DNA of 64,000 bases, taken from assembly GCA_016716635.1 (NCBI GenBank), contig JADJVZ010000012.1, positions 186,001-250,000 of the forward strand, written 5' to 3'. Position numbers and translations under genes: made by a program. The DNA comes from Micropruina sp. GTDB lineage: Bacteria > Actinomycetota > Actinomycetes > Propionibacteriales > Propionibacteriaceae. Positions 54,186 through 63,030 of the stretch are shown one piece after another. Numbering within the stretch: the stretch's first letter is position 1; the number at the start of each line of letters is the position of its first letter. The notes under the pieces are model-generated. The model was given only the letters and a program-made list of their open reading frames with translations, had not been told where the DNA came from and made no database searches.

Positions 54186-56063
54186 TTGTCCGAGACCGCG
54201 TCGACGGCCGCCTCGTTGCGAATCCTTTTTCCCCCGGCGACCCGAGCCAAGCTCTTGCTGTCCTTCGTCGGATCGGTGGCAGTCTCGTTCGTGGAGACCG
54301 CCTCGCTGTTGCTGCTGCTCCCCCTACTTGACCTGCTCGGCGGGGGCACGGGCACCGCAGTCACGGCGACGCTTTCGAAGCTCTTAGGCAACCCGCCGAG
54401 GCAAACGCTCGTGCTGATCTTGGTGGGCGCCGTGCTCGGCGGCTTCATCCTCAAAGACATCTTCACGCTCTGGTACCGCTGGTGGGCGATCGGGTTCACC
54501 AACCGGCTCCAGGTGGAGACCTCCACGCGGATGTTGGACTACTTCTTGCACGCGCCGTACGCCATGCATCTCCAACGGACCTTGGGCGACCTCATGCGGT
54601 CGATGGGCGAGTCGGTGTCGCAGTTCTATTCCCGGACGGTCGCCGGGGTGTTGGGCATCGTCACCGAATCGCTGACCATTCTCACCATGATGGGCGCCCT
54701 GATCTTCATCATGCCGGTGCAGGCCCTGCTACTCATCGCGTACTTCGGCCTCGCGGGGTTGGCCTACCTGAAGTTCGTGAAGCCGCGCGTTGATGAGGCG
54801 GGCACACGCCAGCTCGACGCAAGCCGGGCATCGTTCGAGGCCGCGGTTCACAGCTTCGGCGGCATCAAGGAAATCCAGATCCGCCATAGCCAGCCACACT
54901 TCACCGACCGTTACCGGCAGGCGGCCCTCACCAACGCGGAGGCCGCACGAACCAGCAGCTTCCTCGGCGAGGCACCCAAGTACCTGCTCGAGGTGCTATT
55001 CATTCTGGGCCTTGGCGTGTTGGTTCTCACCACCCAAGACAGCAATGCCACCGCCGGAGCGGTCGGCACACTGGCCCTCCTGGCTGCCGCCGCGTTCCGC
55101 ATCCTGCCGTCGATGACACGCCTCATCAGCAACATCACGAGCGTCCGGGCTGGCGAGCCGGCTCGCAAGTTGCTGTTCGCGGAGTTGGCCGAGGAGCAGC
55201 GCCTTGCCCCCCGCAACGAGCGCCTGACCGACGACACGATCCTGCCCCTGCATAAGGAGATCCGCTTCGAAGACGTCTCGTTCACCTACGGCGATGCCAC
55301 CGAACCGGTCCTCAAGGGCGTGTCTTTCGTCATCCCAGCCGGCTCATCCCTGGCCCTGGTGGGCGGCAGTGGCGCGGGCAAGACCACCCTCGCCGACCTG
55401 CTCCTCGGCCTCCACAAGCCGACCAGCGGACGGATCCTGGTAGACGGCGTCGACATCGCCACTCACATGGCCCCCTGGCAGAACAACATCGCATTCGTGC
55501 CGCAGGACGTCTTTCATATGGATCTCCCGTTCAGCCTTAACATCACCTTCGATCAGTACCTTGAGGAGGTCGACCAAGAACGACTGCACAATGCGCTGAA
55601 GCAGGCCCAACTGCTGGACCTCGTCGAGATGCTGCCGAAGGGCTTGGAGACAACGATCGGCGATCGGGGTATCCGGCTCTCGGGCGGGCAACGTCAGCGC
55701 ATCGGCATCGCCCGCGCCCTGTACCGCAACCCTCGCCTGCTGGTGCTCGATGAGGCCACCTCCGCCCTCGACAACGACACTGAGCGCAAGATCACCGAAA
55801 CCATCAACCGGCTGCACGGTTCCCTCACCATCGTGGTGATCGCGCACCGCTTGTCGACCGTCCGCGATGTCGACACGATCGTGTTGCTGCGTGAGGGACG
55901 CGTTGCCGGCACGGGCACCTTCGCCGAACTGACGTCAAGCAACGAGGAGTTCGCGCACTTGGTCGCCCTGGGCACCCTGGAGGACGGCCCGCCGGCAGAC
56001 TCGAAGATCGACCCTGAGGACTCCGCCGATGCCGAGGCAACACCTCCGCCTGCCGCCCACTGA
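54186..56063 (+). CDS. ABC exporter / polysaccharide or lipid-linked sugar flippase
   Basis: The protein has 625 residues and is a fused half-transporter: about six membrane helices (residues 15-330), then a nucleotide-binding domain with [39 protein letters not shown] and VVIAHRLSTV. The single-chain MsbA/PglK-like plan in a glycan cluster suggests it flips a lipid-linked oligosaccharide. The start is TTG 54186 with AAAGGGG upstream. A 169-base gap separates it from the glycosyltransferase before it. Confidence 0.88.
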   Translation: MSETASTAASLRILFPPATRAKLLLSFVGSVAVSFVETASLLLLLPLLDLLGGGTGTAVTATLSKLLGNPPRQTLVLILVGAVLGGFILKDIFTLWYRWWAIGFTNRLQVETSTRMLDYFLHAPYAMHLQRTLGDLMRSMGESVSQFYSRTVAGVLGIVTESLTILTMMGALIFIMPVQALLLIAYFGLAGLAYLKFVKPRVDEAGTRQLDASRASFEAAVHSFGGIKEIQIRHSQPHFTDRYRQAALTNAEAARTSSFLGEAPKYLLEVLFILGLGVLVLTTQDSNATAGAVGTLALLAAAAFRILPSMTRLISNITSVRAGEPARKLLFAELAEEQRLAPRNERLTDDTILPLHKEIRFEDVSFTYGDATEPVLKGVSFVIPAGSSLALVGGSGAGKTTLADLLLGLHKPTSGRILVDGVDIATHMAPWQNNIAFVPQDVFHMDLPFSLNITFDQYLEEVDQERLHNALKQAQLLDLVEMLPKGLETTIGDRGIRLSGGQRQRIGIARALYRNPRLLVLDEATSALDNDTERKITETINRLHGSLTIVVIAHRLSTVRDVDTIVLLREGRVAGTGTFAELTSSNEEFAHLVALGTLEDGPPADSKIDPEDSADAEATPPPAAH

Positions 56064-56205
56064 GGGGCACCCTCGCCGGCCCGCAACGTGCGTGCCGCGC
56101 AGCGCCGCATCCCGCGTTGGTAGCCTTCCCCACGTCACCCGCCGCACCCGGAGATGAGCATGATGAAGAATCCTGATCAGGCAAGCCAAGACGAGCGTTC
56201 TGGAA

Positions 56206-57015
56206 GTGGTGCGGCAAGGCCCTCGCGAGGTGGTGTGGACGCCCCCGTGGATGGGTTTCGGCAATGTCGCGTACCTCTGGTTGTGGGCTCACATTCGCAA
56301 TACCGAGGGGGCGGACGCTCGCGTGCTCGACGCCCCTGGGATGGCGTCGTGGATGACGGCCTTTCCGCGCCTTGGCCCCGAACTGGGGATCACTCGCGAC
56401 GCGGTCGCATTCCGCGACAAGCGGCGCAGCGCCGTCAGTCACAACTACGGACGCTTTGGAACCGACTTCACCAGCAGCCAGCTCGCCGAATTCCTGCAGC
56501 GCTACTACGTGGAATCCCCCGCGTTTGAGACCGCCGCGAAGACCGAAAGGGATCCGCAGCAGCTCACGATTAACGTGCGCCGGGGCGACTACTACGCCGT
56601 CCAGCACCGGGCCCAGTTCGCCATGGACGTCGTGGCCTACCTGGAGCAGGCCGTTCAGGAATCGACCGCTGCCCAGGGACGGCCGTCTCGCATCCACGTG
56701 ATCAGCGACGGGCTGGACTGGTGCAAAGTGCGGTTGGGGTGGCTCGCGGACCATGCCGATTCGTTGACGTTCGCCGACCCGACCGACGGTCCGCTGCGCA
56801 ACCTCACCGACGTCGCGTTCTCACATCGGCTGATCTTGGCCAACTCCACGTTCTCCTATTGGGGCGGCTACCTCAACGGGGTGTTGCGACCCGACTCGAA
56901 AGCGTCCGTCTGGGCGCCGCGATTCTTCTGCCGCACCGACGAGGGGCGTTCGGCTTGGCAGCTCGATCCCGCCTGGTCGGTCGTGGAGGACATTCCCGGT
57001 GGCTGGGACTCCTGA
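56206..57015 (+). CDS. GT11 (alpha-1,2-fucosyltransferase-like) protein, probably frameshifted at the start
   Basis: From GTG 56206 it has 269 residues. The GT11 motif LTINVRRGDYY and the C-terminal SHRLILANSTFSYWGGYL are clear. Coding character continues upstream (TSVLEVVRQGPREVVW, as in the paralogue at 58944), yet that frame has no start. A well-placed ATG 56160 after GGAG is in a neighbouring frame, so one extra base near 56167-56170 would explain it. It may be decayed or mis-assembled. Confidence 0.75.
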   Translation: MVRQGPREVVWTPPWMGFGNVAYLWLWAHIRNTEGADARVLDAPGMASWMTAFPRLGPELGITRDAVAFRDKRRSAVSHNYGRFGTDFTSSQLAEFLQRYYVESPAFETAAKTERDPQQLTINVRRGDYYAVQHRAQFAMDVVAYLEQAVQESTAAQGRPSRIHVISDGLDWCKVRLGWLADHADSLTFADPTDGPLRNLTDVAFSHRLILANSTFSYWGGYLNGVLRPDSKASVWAPRFFCRTDEGRSAWQLDPAWSVVEDIPGGWDS

Positions 57016-57039
57016 CAAGAGCCGCGGTGGGGTCGCCTG

Positions 57040-58944
57040 CTAGGGCTCGATGAGCGTCCGGAGGCGGTCGAGTTCTCGGTCGAGAGCCGGAGCTGGGACG
57101 CCGAGCGCTTCTCGCAATTCCTCGAGTCGCCAGCGCCAATCCAAGCGGGCCAGGGCCGACTGCCAGTTGTGGTGAGCGTCCGCCACCGTCCATCGCTCGC
57201 GCGCCTCCGCCAGGACGGTCAGGCCGAGCGCGGGGTCCTCAGGTAGGGGCACCACGGCACCCGGCCACAGCGACTCCGAGGCGGCCGCGGGGACGGCGCC
57301 CGCCACCACAGCACCACAGGCCAAGGCGTCCAACCACGCGCCGGACTGCGGCCCGGTGGGCGGCGCATCAGCAGCGAAGACGAGCGCGAAGACCGCCGAC
57401 GAATAGGCCGCCCAGGATGCGCGCGCGTTCTCCAACACCGTGCCTTGGCGCTCGGGCGGAGGCCCGAAGCGCAAACCGCGTTCCATGGCCTCGGCGGTCG
57501 TCTCGGCCGTTGTCCACGTCTCAGGGGACCCTGGAGTCGCTTGCACGTCGAAGCGGCGCACCGGCCGTGGTTCGGGCAGGCGGAGCGCATCGGTGCCAAA
57601 TGGCAGCCACTGCACCGGCCTTCCCAGCTTTGTGGTCCACGCCACCGCAGCCTCGGCATCGGTGACGAAGAGTTGGTCGAAAGCGGCCGCTACCTCGACC
57701 CGCGGGGTGGTCGAGGCATCGAGCACGTACCCCACCAGGGACGTGAGGCCGGGGCGCGCCTTCTTGAGTTCGTGATGGGCGCCCAGCTCCGCGGCAGTCG
57801 TCGCCACCACCAAGCACGCGCGCCCCTGCGCGGCCGAGAATCGGCCGCGGCGGGTTCGGCCAGGTTCGACGACGAGCAGGTCGGCCCCCAACAGGCGCGC
57901 GGCCAGCCGAACGAAGAGCAGGCTGGCCTGGCCCTCGGCCCCTTCGACGTCCGTGTAGACCAGCACCAGGTCGTGGCTCCCCCGCGACTCACCCACGCTG
58001 TCGAGCAGTCCGCGGGGGTCCCATGACGTCCACTCCCGGGCGTCCTCCGCCACGAGCGGCCCGATCGGGGACCAACCCAGCAGCGGATTATCGCGCCCGA
58101 GCACGAGGTCGTCCCACAGGGCTCTCATGACGTCCTCAGGCTGAGTTCCCGTCCGGCGCCAATGCGCGCCCAACAGGTCGGGGCTGTCGGTCAGGGCATA
58201 CGCGGCCGCTCCGTTGCGGGTCTTGCTGGCGAACTGCCCGAAGGACCGCCAGGGCACGTGCGCGATGCGCAGGCCCGCGCCCCGGCGCCCCGGGTGGATC
58301 ACGTCGTGATTTCCGATGGTCACCACCACGTCCGGGCGGGCCCGGAACGCCACCTTGACGAGGTGGCTGCGTTGGGTGTCGAGAACCCACCCATCCTGAC
58401 CGGGGAAGGTGTTGTACATCACGGCCTGGACGATCTCGTCCGACGATCCGTTGAGCCACTCCTTGAGCCGGCCGCTGGGCGCGAACCACAACTCGTCGGC
58501 GTCGAAGGGGATGATCCAATCGGCACCCGCCGCTGCCGCAGCGCGTGCCAAGAGCGTCATCTTCGCCTGCTGGTAGTAGGCCGGTTCGTTGTCGGCGGCG
58601 ATGTGGAGCCCCGGGAACTCGGTCGACAACCGGGCCAGGATCGCCGGCGTCTCGTCCGTCGACCGGTTGTCGGCGACCACGATGCCATCAACACCCTGAG
58701 CGAACAGATGGCGAATGACGCGCTCGATGATGTCGGCTTCGTCCTTCACCATCGTGACGGCCCAAAGCGAGCCGCGTTGCCGGCGACGGGAGGGAAGTGT
58801 GGGCAGCACCATGCCAGCAGCCACCTGGACGCGGATCGCCTCCTGGTCCGGGTCCCGCTGCCAGGCCTGCAGCCGACGCCGTTCTTTGAGTCGGACGTTG
58901 GCACGGCGTGCCAGGGACGTCACCGTTGACGCAGGATTGGCCAT
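57040..58944 (-). CDS. GT2 / CgeB-like two-domain glycosyltransferase fusion
   Basis: The protein has 634 residues. Residues 60-290 are a family-2-like transferase (VTMVKDEADIIERVIRHLFA, GIVVADNRSTDETPAIL, IPFDADELWF, the last replacing DxD). Residues 330-634 resemble the CgeB-like protein at 51888, with VGYVLDAST, LFVTDAEAAVAW, WLPFGTDALRLP and the same C-terminus (RLDWRWRLEELREALGVPAP). The pairing of two different fold types on one chain is unusual. Its start overlaps the stop of the GT11 gene (TGATG), so both are coupled. Confidence 0.75.
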   Translation of the reverse strand: MANPASTVTSLARRANVRLKERRRLQAWQRDPDQEAIRVQVAAGMVLPTLPSRRRQRGSLWAVTMVKDEADIIERVIRHLFAQGVDGIVVADNRSTDETPAILARLSTEFPGLHIAADNEPAYYQQAKMTLLARAAAAAGADWIIPFDADELWFAPSGRLKEWLNGSSDEIVQAVMYNTFPGQDGWVLDTQRSHLVKVAFRARPDVVVTIGNHDVIHPGRRGAGLRIAHVPWRSFGQFASKTRNGAAAYALTDSPDLLGAHWRRTGTQPEDVMRALWDDLVLGRDNPLLGWSPIGPLVAEDAREWTSWDPRGLLDSVGESRGSHDLVLVYTDVEGAEGQASLLFVRLAARLLGADLLVVEPGRTRRGRFSAAQGRACLVVATTAAELGAHHELKKARPGLTSLVGYVLDASTTPRVEVAAAFDQLFVTDAEAAVAWTTKLGRPVQWLPFGTDALRLPEPRPVRRFDVQATPGSPETWTTAETTAEAMERGLRFGPPPERQGTVLENARASWAAYSSAVFALVFAADAPPTGPQSGAWLDALACGAVVAGAVPAAASESLWPGAVVPLPEDPALGLTVLAEARERWTVADAHHNWQSALARLDWRWRLEELREALGVPAPALDRELDRLRTLIEP

Positions 58945-59858
58945 CAGTCAGCACCGGTCGCGGAAAGGGCCGAAGGGGCGTCCTCGGGGGCGGGATCCCA
59001 CCCGCCGGGCACGTGGGAGACGACCGTCCAGGCCGGGTTCAACTGGTAGGCCTCGCCCTCCCAGACCAAGCGGTCGTGGAACAGCGGGACGACGACCTGC
59101 TCGGCGTTGTCGCGGAAGAGCGTGTTGCTGACGTGAGCACCCCAGTAGCTGAACGTCGAATTGGTGAGGATCAGACGTCGCGCGCCCGCGAGCGCCGCGA
59201 AATCTCCCACGGGACCCGAGTCGGGTGGCTGATAGGTCACGTGCAAACCGCGCGCCGAAAAGAGCGTCTCCAGGTGAGCGCGGCACCACGCAATGTCGTC
59301 GGAAACCACGTGGACGCTCTCGGCAGGCCCGCCGACGGCGATGCTGCGCGCCAACGCCACCTCAAGGTAGGGCGGGATATTGAAGGCGAAACGGGAGGCG
59401 AACTTCGGGGAGTAATAGTCACCGCGACGAATATTGACCACGACGTGACCCGCCCCCCGGTCGTCCGGATGGAGCCCCAACCCCGAGCCCAGCAGGACAT
59501 CCCGGACAAAGTCTTGGACGTCGGAGGGAATGTAGTCGGCCCCCCAGCACTGGTGCGAGCTGAGCGAGCGGCGATCAAAGAAGCTCACGTCGGAACGGGG
59601 CACCACAAGGCGCTGCGCCACGTCAGGCAACAGCGCCAACCACGGATCCATCCGGGGGTTGTGGGCGACCACCACGTTTCGGCCGGCTTGCTGCGCGCGA
59701 TAGGCCTGCAACCACAGGTAGAGAAAGTTTCCGAAGTTCACGGTGGGTGCCGGAAGGATCACGGTTCGGTGCCCCCGACGAACCAGCGACACTCCGGCCC
59801 GGGCCGCGCTGTCGACCGAGGCGACAACGGCACGACGAGCGCCTTGCAATGTCACCAT
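58944..59858 (-). CDS. GT11 (alpha-1,2-fucosyltransferase-like) glycosyltransferase
   Basis: The protein has 304 residues, intact. GT11 features are VNFGNFLYLWLQAYRA, VVNIRRGDYY (the HxRRxD-like donor site), VHVVSDDIAWCRAHLE and RLILTNSTFSYWGAHV. TAGCAT lies exactly 7 bases before ATG 59858, suggesting a leaderless transcript. It is paralogous to the gene at 56206 and the two flank the fusion gene in opposite orientation. GDP-fucose is the donor for known family members; another 6-deoxyhexose is possible. Confidence 0.85.
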   Translation of the reverse strand: MVTLQGARRAVVASVDSAARAGVSLVRRGHRTVILPAPTVNFGNFLYLWLQAYRAQQAGRNVVVAHNPRMDPWLALLPDVAQRLVVPRSDVSFFDRRSLSSHQCWGADYIPSDVQDFVRDVLLGSGLGLHPDDRGAGHVVVNIRRGDYYSPKFASRFAFNIPPYLEVALARSIAVGGPAESVHVVSDDIAWCRAHLETLFSARGLHVTYQPPDSGPVGDFAALAGARRLILTNSTFSYWGAHVSNTLFRDNAEQVVVPLFHDRLVWEGEAYQLNPAWTVVSHVPGGWDPAPEDAPSALSATGAD

Positions 59859-60017
59859 GTGCTCAATGCTATCGCCCGCGCCCGCCTCAACAGCCTGAAA
59901 AGGGAGGCGCCCGGCTGGACCCCGAGCAGCCGTCAAGGGCACCATGGTGACCAGCGTTCGGAGGCCGGGTCTCGTGCTGCCCCGCCACACGTCACCGATC
60001 GCACGACGAGGAGGCCG

Positions 60018-60947
60018 ATGCCGCATCGATCAGCCTCCGTGCCGACGCCTGAACCACCCCGTGTTTCGGTCGTCATTCCCCACTATGGGGACCCAGAGCC
60101 GACCCAGGCTCTCGCCGCCGACCTCCGCGCCAACGAACACGCACCGCTAGAGATCATCGTCAGCGACGACCGCTCCCCCGCGCCCTTTCCCGAAACCCCC
60201 GGGCTGATCGTCGTCCGCCGCGAAACCAACGGCGGCTTCGGGTCGGCGGTGAACTCGGGCGCTGCCGTCGCGAGCGGTGATTTGTTGCTGATCCTGAACT
60301 CCGACCTGCGCGTCGGGCCGGCGTTCATCGGTGACCTGACCGCCGCCGCCGCCCCCTGGCAGCCGTGCGTGGCGGGCCCCCGCCTGATCTCTCCCGACGG
60401 CATCGCGGACCACTCCGCCCGCCTGTTCCCGACCGTGAGCCAGCAGATGACCGAATGGTTGACGCCGCTCGCCCGAATGCGTGATTCATCGGCATGGCAC
60501 GCCGCCGTGGGCCACGACCTTCGGGCGGGCAAAGCAACGGCGACCGTGCCGACAGACTGGCTGGTGGGGGCGGCCTTACTGGTACCCCTGGCCACCTTCA
60601 AAGCCATCAGCGGGTTCGATCAGCGCTACTTCATGAACTCTGAAGAGGTCGACCTGCAGCGTCGACTGCGGGAATGGGGCGTGCCCTCGGTCTACTGCCC
60701 GACCGTCACCGCCACGCACGTGGGCGGCGGCTCCTCAGACCCCGAACTGCGCCGCTCCTGGGTAGTCACCTCCCGGCTGACCTACGCCCACAAGTGGGGC
60801 GGTTTGCCGCAATTACGCGTTGGTCTCGCAGCCGCAACGCTGCTGAATCTGGGCTGGAACGGCGTCCGTCGACTCCGCGGGGTCGACGTCCAACCCTGGC
60901 GCACCGCCAAGCAAGAATGGTCATTGACTTGGAAGGACGTCCCGTGA
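60018..60947 (+). CDS. family 2 glycosyltransferase (rhamnosyltransferase-like)
   Basis: The protein has 309 residues, with ATG 60018 after GAGGAGG. GT-A motifs: VSVVIPHYGDPEPTQAL, EIIVSDDRSPAPF, GGFGSAVNSGAAVASGDLLL, LNSDLRVGPAF, and SGFDQRYFMNSEEVDLQRRL, the WbbL-like pattern of rhamnosyltransferases. The long open frame to the left of this start belongs to the opposite strand's genes and is not coding. Confidence 0.88.
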   Translation: MPHRSASVPTPEPPRVSVVIPHYGDPEPTQALAADLRANEHAPLEIIVSDDRSPAPFPETPGLIVVRRETNGGFGSAVNSGAAVASGDLLLILNSDLRVGPAFIGDLTAAAAPWQPCVAGPRLISPDGIADHSARLFPTVSQQMTEWLTPLARMRDSSAWHAAVGHDLRAGKATATVPTDWLVGAALLVPLATFKAISGFDQRYFMNSEEVDLQRRLREWGVPSVYCPTVTATHVGGGSSDPELRRSWVVTSRLTYAHKWGGLPQLRVGLAAATLLNLGWNGVRRLRGVDVQPWRTAKQEWSLTWKDVP

Positions 60948-60984
60948 GTTTTGCACAACGGCTCACTGAAGGGGGCCCACGAGC

Positions 60985-61977
60985 GTGAGCCGCTTGCTGC
61001 TCATCAGCCCCGCCTTCCACGGCTACTGGCGTTCGATCGCCCAAGCGTTCACCGACCTGGGCTACGACGTGACCGCACACCCGTACGACGGTGGCACGAA
61101 GATCGAGCGGGTGCGCCGCAAGGTGCGCTACCAGATCCCCGAACGGCTTGGCCTGGCCACCGACGCGCAACAGCGCCGGTGCATCAGCGAGCGGACGGCC
61201 TCGATCGTCCGCCGCGTGCGACCCGATCGGCTGCTCGTGATCAAGGGCGACCTGCTGGACGCGCAGTTTTGGGACGAGTTCGGCCCCATTCCGAGTGTGC
61301 TGTGGCTCTACGACGAGTTGCGGCGCACGCTCCACGATGACGCTTCCCTGGCGCCCTACCGGGCGATCGCGAGCTACAGCCACGACGACGTGGCGAGTCT
61401 CAGTGGCGCCCTTCGCTCGGTCGCTTACGTGCCGCTCGCCTTCGACCAGCGGACGGTGGTCACCCCCCGGCAGACCAACGAGATCGTGTTCGTGGGCGCC
61501 CGCTACCCGCGCCGTGCCCAGTTGCTGGTCGACCTCAGCGACCGCGGCATCCCCGTTCGGGCGTACGGACAAGATTGGTCCTCGCACCCCGTGGACATGG
61601 TGCGCACGTATCGCTATCGTCCGGCCGGTGTTCCGGCGGCGCGAACGCTGGCGCGTGCTGCCGCCTACGACGTGATGGCGGGCGCGCCCGCGACCCTCAA
61701 CATTCACGGTGATCAGGACGGTTTCACCATGCGCACATTCGAGGCCGGGGGCATCGGGGCGGTCCACTTGGTCGACCGACCCGACGTGCAGGAGTTCTAC
61801 GAGCCCGGCAGGGAGGTCGCCGTGTTCGAGAACGACGACGAACTGGCCGACCTCAGCCGCCGAGCGATCAACGACGCAGCCTGGGGTGATGGGTTACGGA
61901 ACGCCGCCCGGAAACGGACGCTCGCCGAACACACGTTCACCCACCGGGCACGATCCTTGGAGACGCTATGGGGCTGA
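60985..61977 (+). CDS. CgeB-family glycosyltransferase
   Basis: The protein has 330 residues. Typical features are LLLISPAFHGYWRSIAQAF, LLVIKGDLLDAQFW, SVLWLYDELRRTL and the C-terminal DGFTMRTFEAGGIGAVHLVD followed by EFYEPGREVAVFENDDELAD, the Glyco_trans_1_2 (CgeB) hallmark. GTG 60985 follows AGGGGGC. It overlaps the next gene by 10 bases. Confidence 0.85.
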   Translation: MSRLLLISPAFHGYWRSIAQAFTDLGYDVTAHPYDGGTKIERVRRKVRYQIPERLGLATDAQQRRCISERTASIVRRVRPDRLLVIKGDLLDAQFWDEFGPIPSVLWLYDELRRTLHDDASLAPYRAIASYSHDDVASLSGALRSVAYVPLAFDQRTVVTPRQTNEIVFVGARYPRRAQLLVDLSDRGIPVRAYGQDWSSHPVDMVRTYRYRPAGVPAARTLARAAAYDVMAGAPATLNIHGDQDGFTMRTFEAGGIGAVHLVDRPDVQEFYEPGREVAVFENDDELADLSRRAINDAAWGDGLRNAARKRTLAEHTFTHRARSLETLWG

Positions 61978-62978
61978 GGTTTCCTGCCGACTTGGACGCC
62001 TGGCGCCGGTGGCAACAGGCGCAGCATCGTTTACGTGCGGTGAAGGCGCGGCTCCGACCGTCCCCAACCCCGACCCTGCAGCTGGCCACCCGGGGCGACG
62101 CGCCTGCCGAGGTGCTGGTCGTGGTGGAGTCCCCGTCGGCTTCCTCACGGCTGGCCTTGTTTGAGCCGGTGGCGCACCTGACGGCACCCACCGCCGTGCT
62201 GGCTCCCTTCGATCCGAGCCGGTTCCTCGGGCAGGGATGGAGCGTCTGTCCGATCAGCCCCGGGCAGCTACCCGGCGCCGTAACGCACGGCGTCCGCGTC
62301 TTGTTCGTGGGCGACTTCCTGCCCCTGGGGGCGATGGTCCGCCAGACCTTGCCGCGGGCACGGCTCGTGGTCACTCAGCACGGGTTGCTGACCCCGGTCG
62401 CGCCACCGCTGCCAGCGGGCGCCCACCTCCTGGCGTGGAGCCAGACCGACGCCGACTTCTGGCGCTCCGGTCGCTCCGACATCTCCAGCACGGTGGTCGG
62501 ATCGCAACTGCTGTTTCAGGCGGCGGCGGTCCCGGCCGATTCGGTGAGCCGGTTCGTCGAGCCGGTCTTCCTCGGTCAGTTGCATGGGGCCGAGCTGAGA
62601 CGCTCAGCCCTAACGCGGATCAGCCTCGACTTCTGCCGTCGGACGCCCGCCACTTATCGCCCGCACCCCTCGGAGACCGACAAGCTCTCCCGCCTCACCC
62701 ACGAGGCGTGGCGGCGGCTGGGTGTGGAGATCGACGACAGCGGCACGCCCCTGGCCGAGGTCTCGCGTCCCGTGGTGGGTATCTACTCCACCGGGGTGTT
62801 GGAAGCCGCAGCGCGCGGCATTCCGGCATGGGTGCACCACCCCCGTCCCCCCGCGTGGCTGCAGGAGTTCTGGGACCGCTATGCGATGTCGCCGTGGGGT
62901 GGCCCACCCACGGCCTCGCCGGATCTGCCCGCTATTAAGCCGTCGCGCGTCGTGGCTGACTGGCTGAGCAGCACGTGA
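61968..62978 (+). CDS. GT-B-like protein with HP motif, candidate sialyl/nonulosonyl-transferase
   Basis: The protein has 336 residues. I do not recognise a named family with confidence. The order of segments is GT-B-like: VLVVVESPSASSRLALFEPV, VTQHGLLTPVAPPLPAGAHL, TYRPHPSETDKLSRL, and IYSTGVLEAAARGIPAWVHH. The HP pair and the S-T loop recall bacterial sialyl- and polysialyltransferases. The next gene is a CMP-nonulosonate synthetase, which supports a CMP-sugar donor. CDP-glycerol transferase-like enzymes are the main alternative. Confidence 0.5.
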   Translation: MGLRFPADLDAWRRWQQAQHRLRAVKARLRPSPTPTLQLATRGDAPAEVLVVVESPSASSRLALFEPVAHLTAPTAVLAPFDPSRFLGQGWSVCPISPGQLPGAVTHGVRVLFVGDFLPLGAMVRQTLPRARLVVTQHGLLTPVAPPLPAGAHLLAWSQTDADFWRSGRSDISSTVVGSQLLFQAAAVPADSVSRFVEPVFLGQLHGAELRRSALTRISLDFCRRTPATYRPHPSETDKLSRLTHEAWRRLGVEIDDSGTPLAEVSRPVVGIYSTGVLEAAARGIPAWVHHPRPPAWLQEFWDRYAMSPWGGPPTASPDLPAIKPSRVVADWLSST

Positions 62979-63030
62979 TCCCCTCACTATCGTGGGGTCA
63001 TCGCCCGCAGCCTCAAAGCCGGAAGCAGCC

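Noticed and set aside
58908..60017. A long plus-strand extension in front of the GT2 gene at 60018
   Set aside because: It is antisense to the GT11 gene, which has clear family motifs. GAGGAGG directly before ATG 60018 marks the true start.
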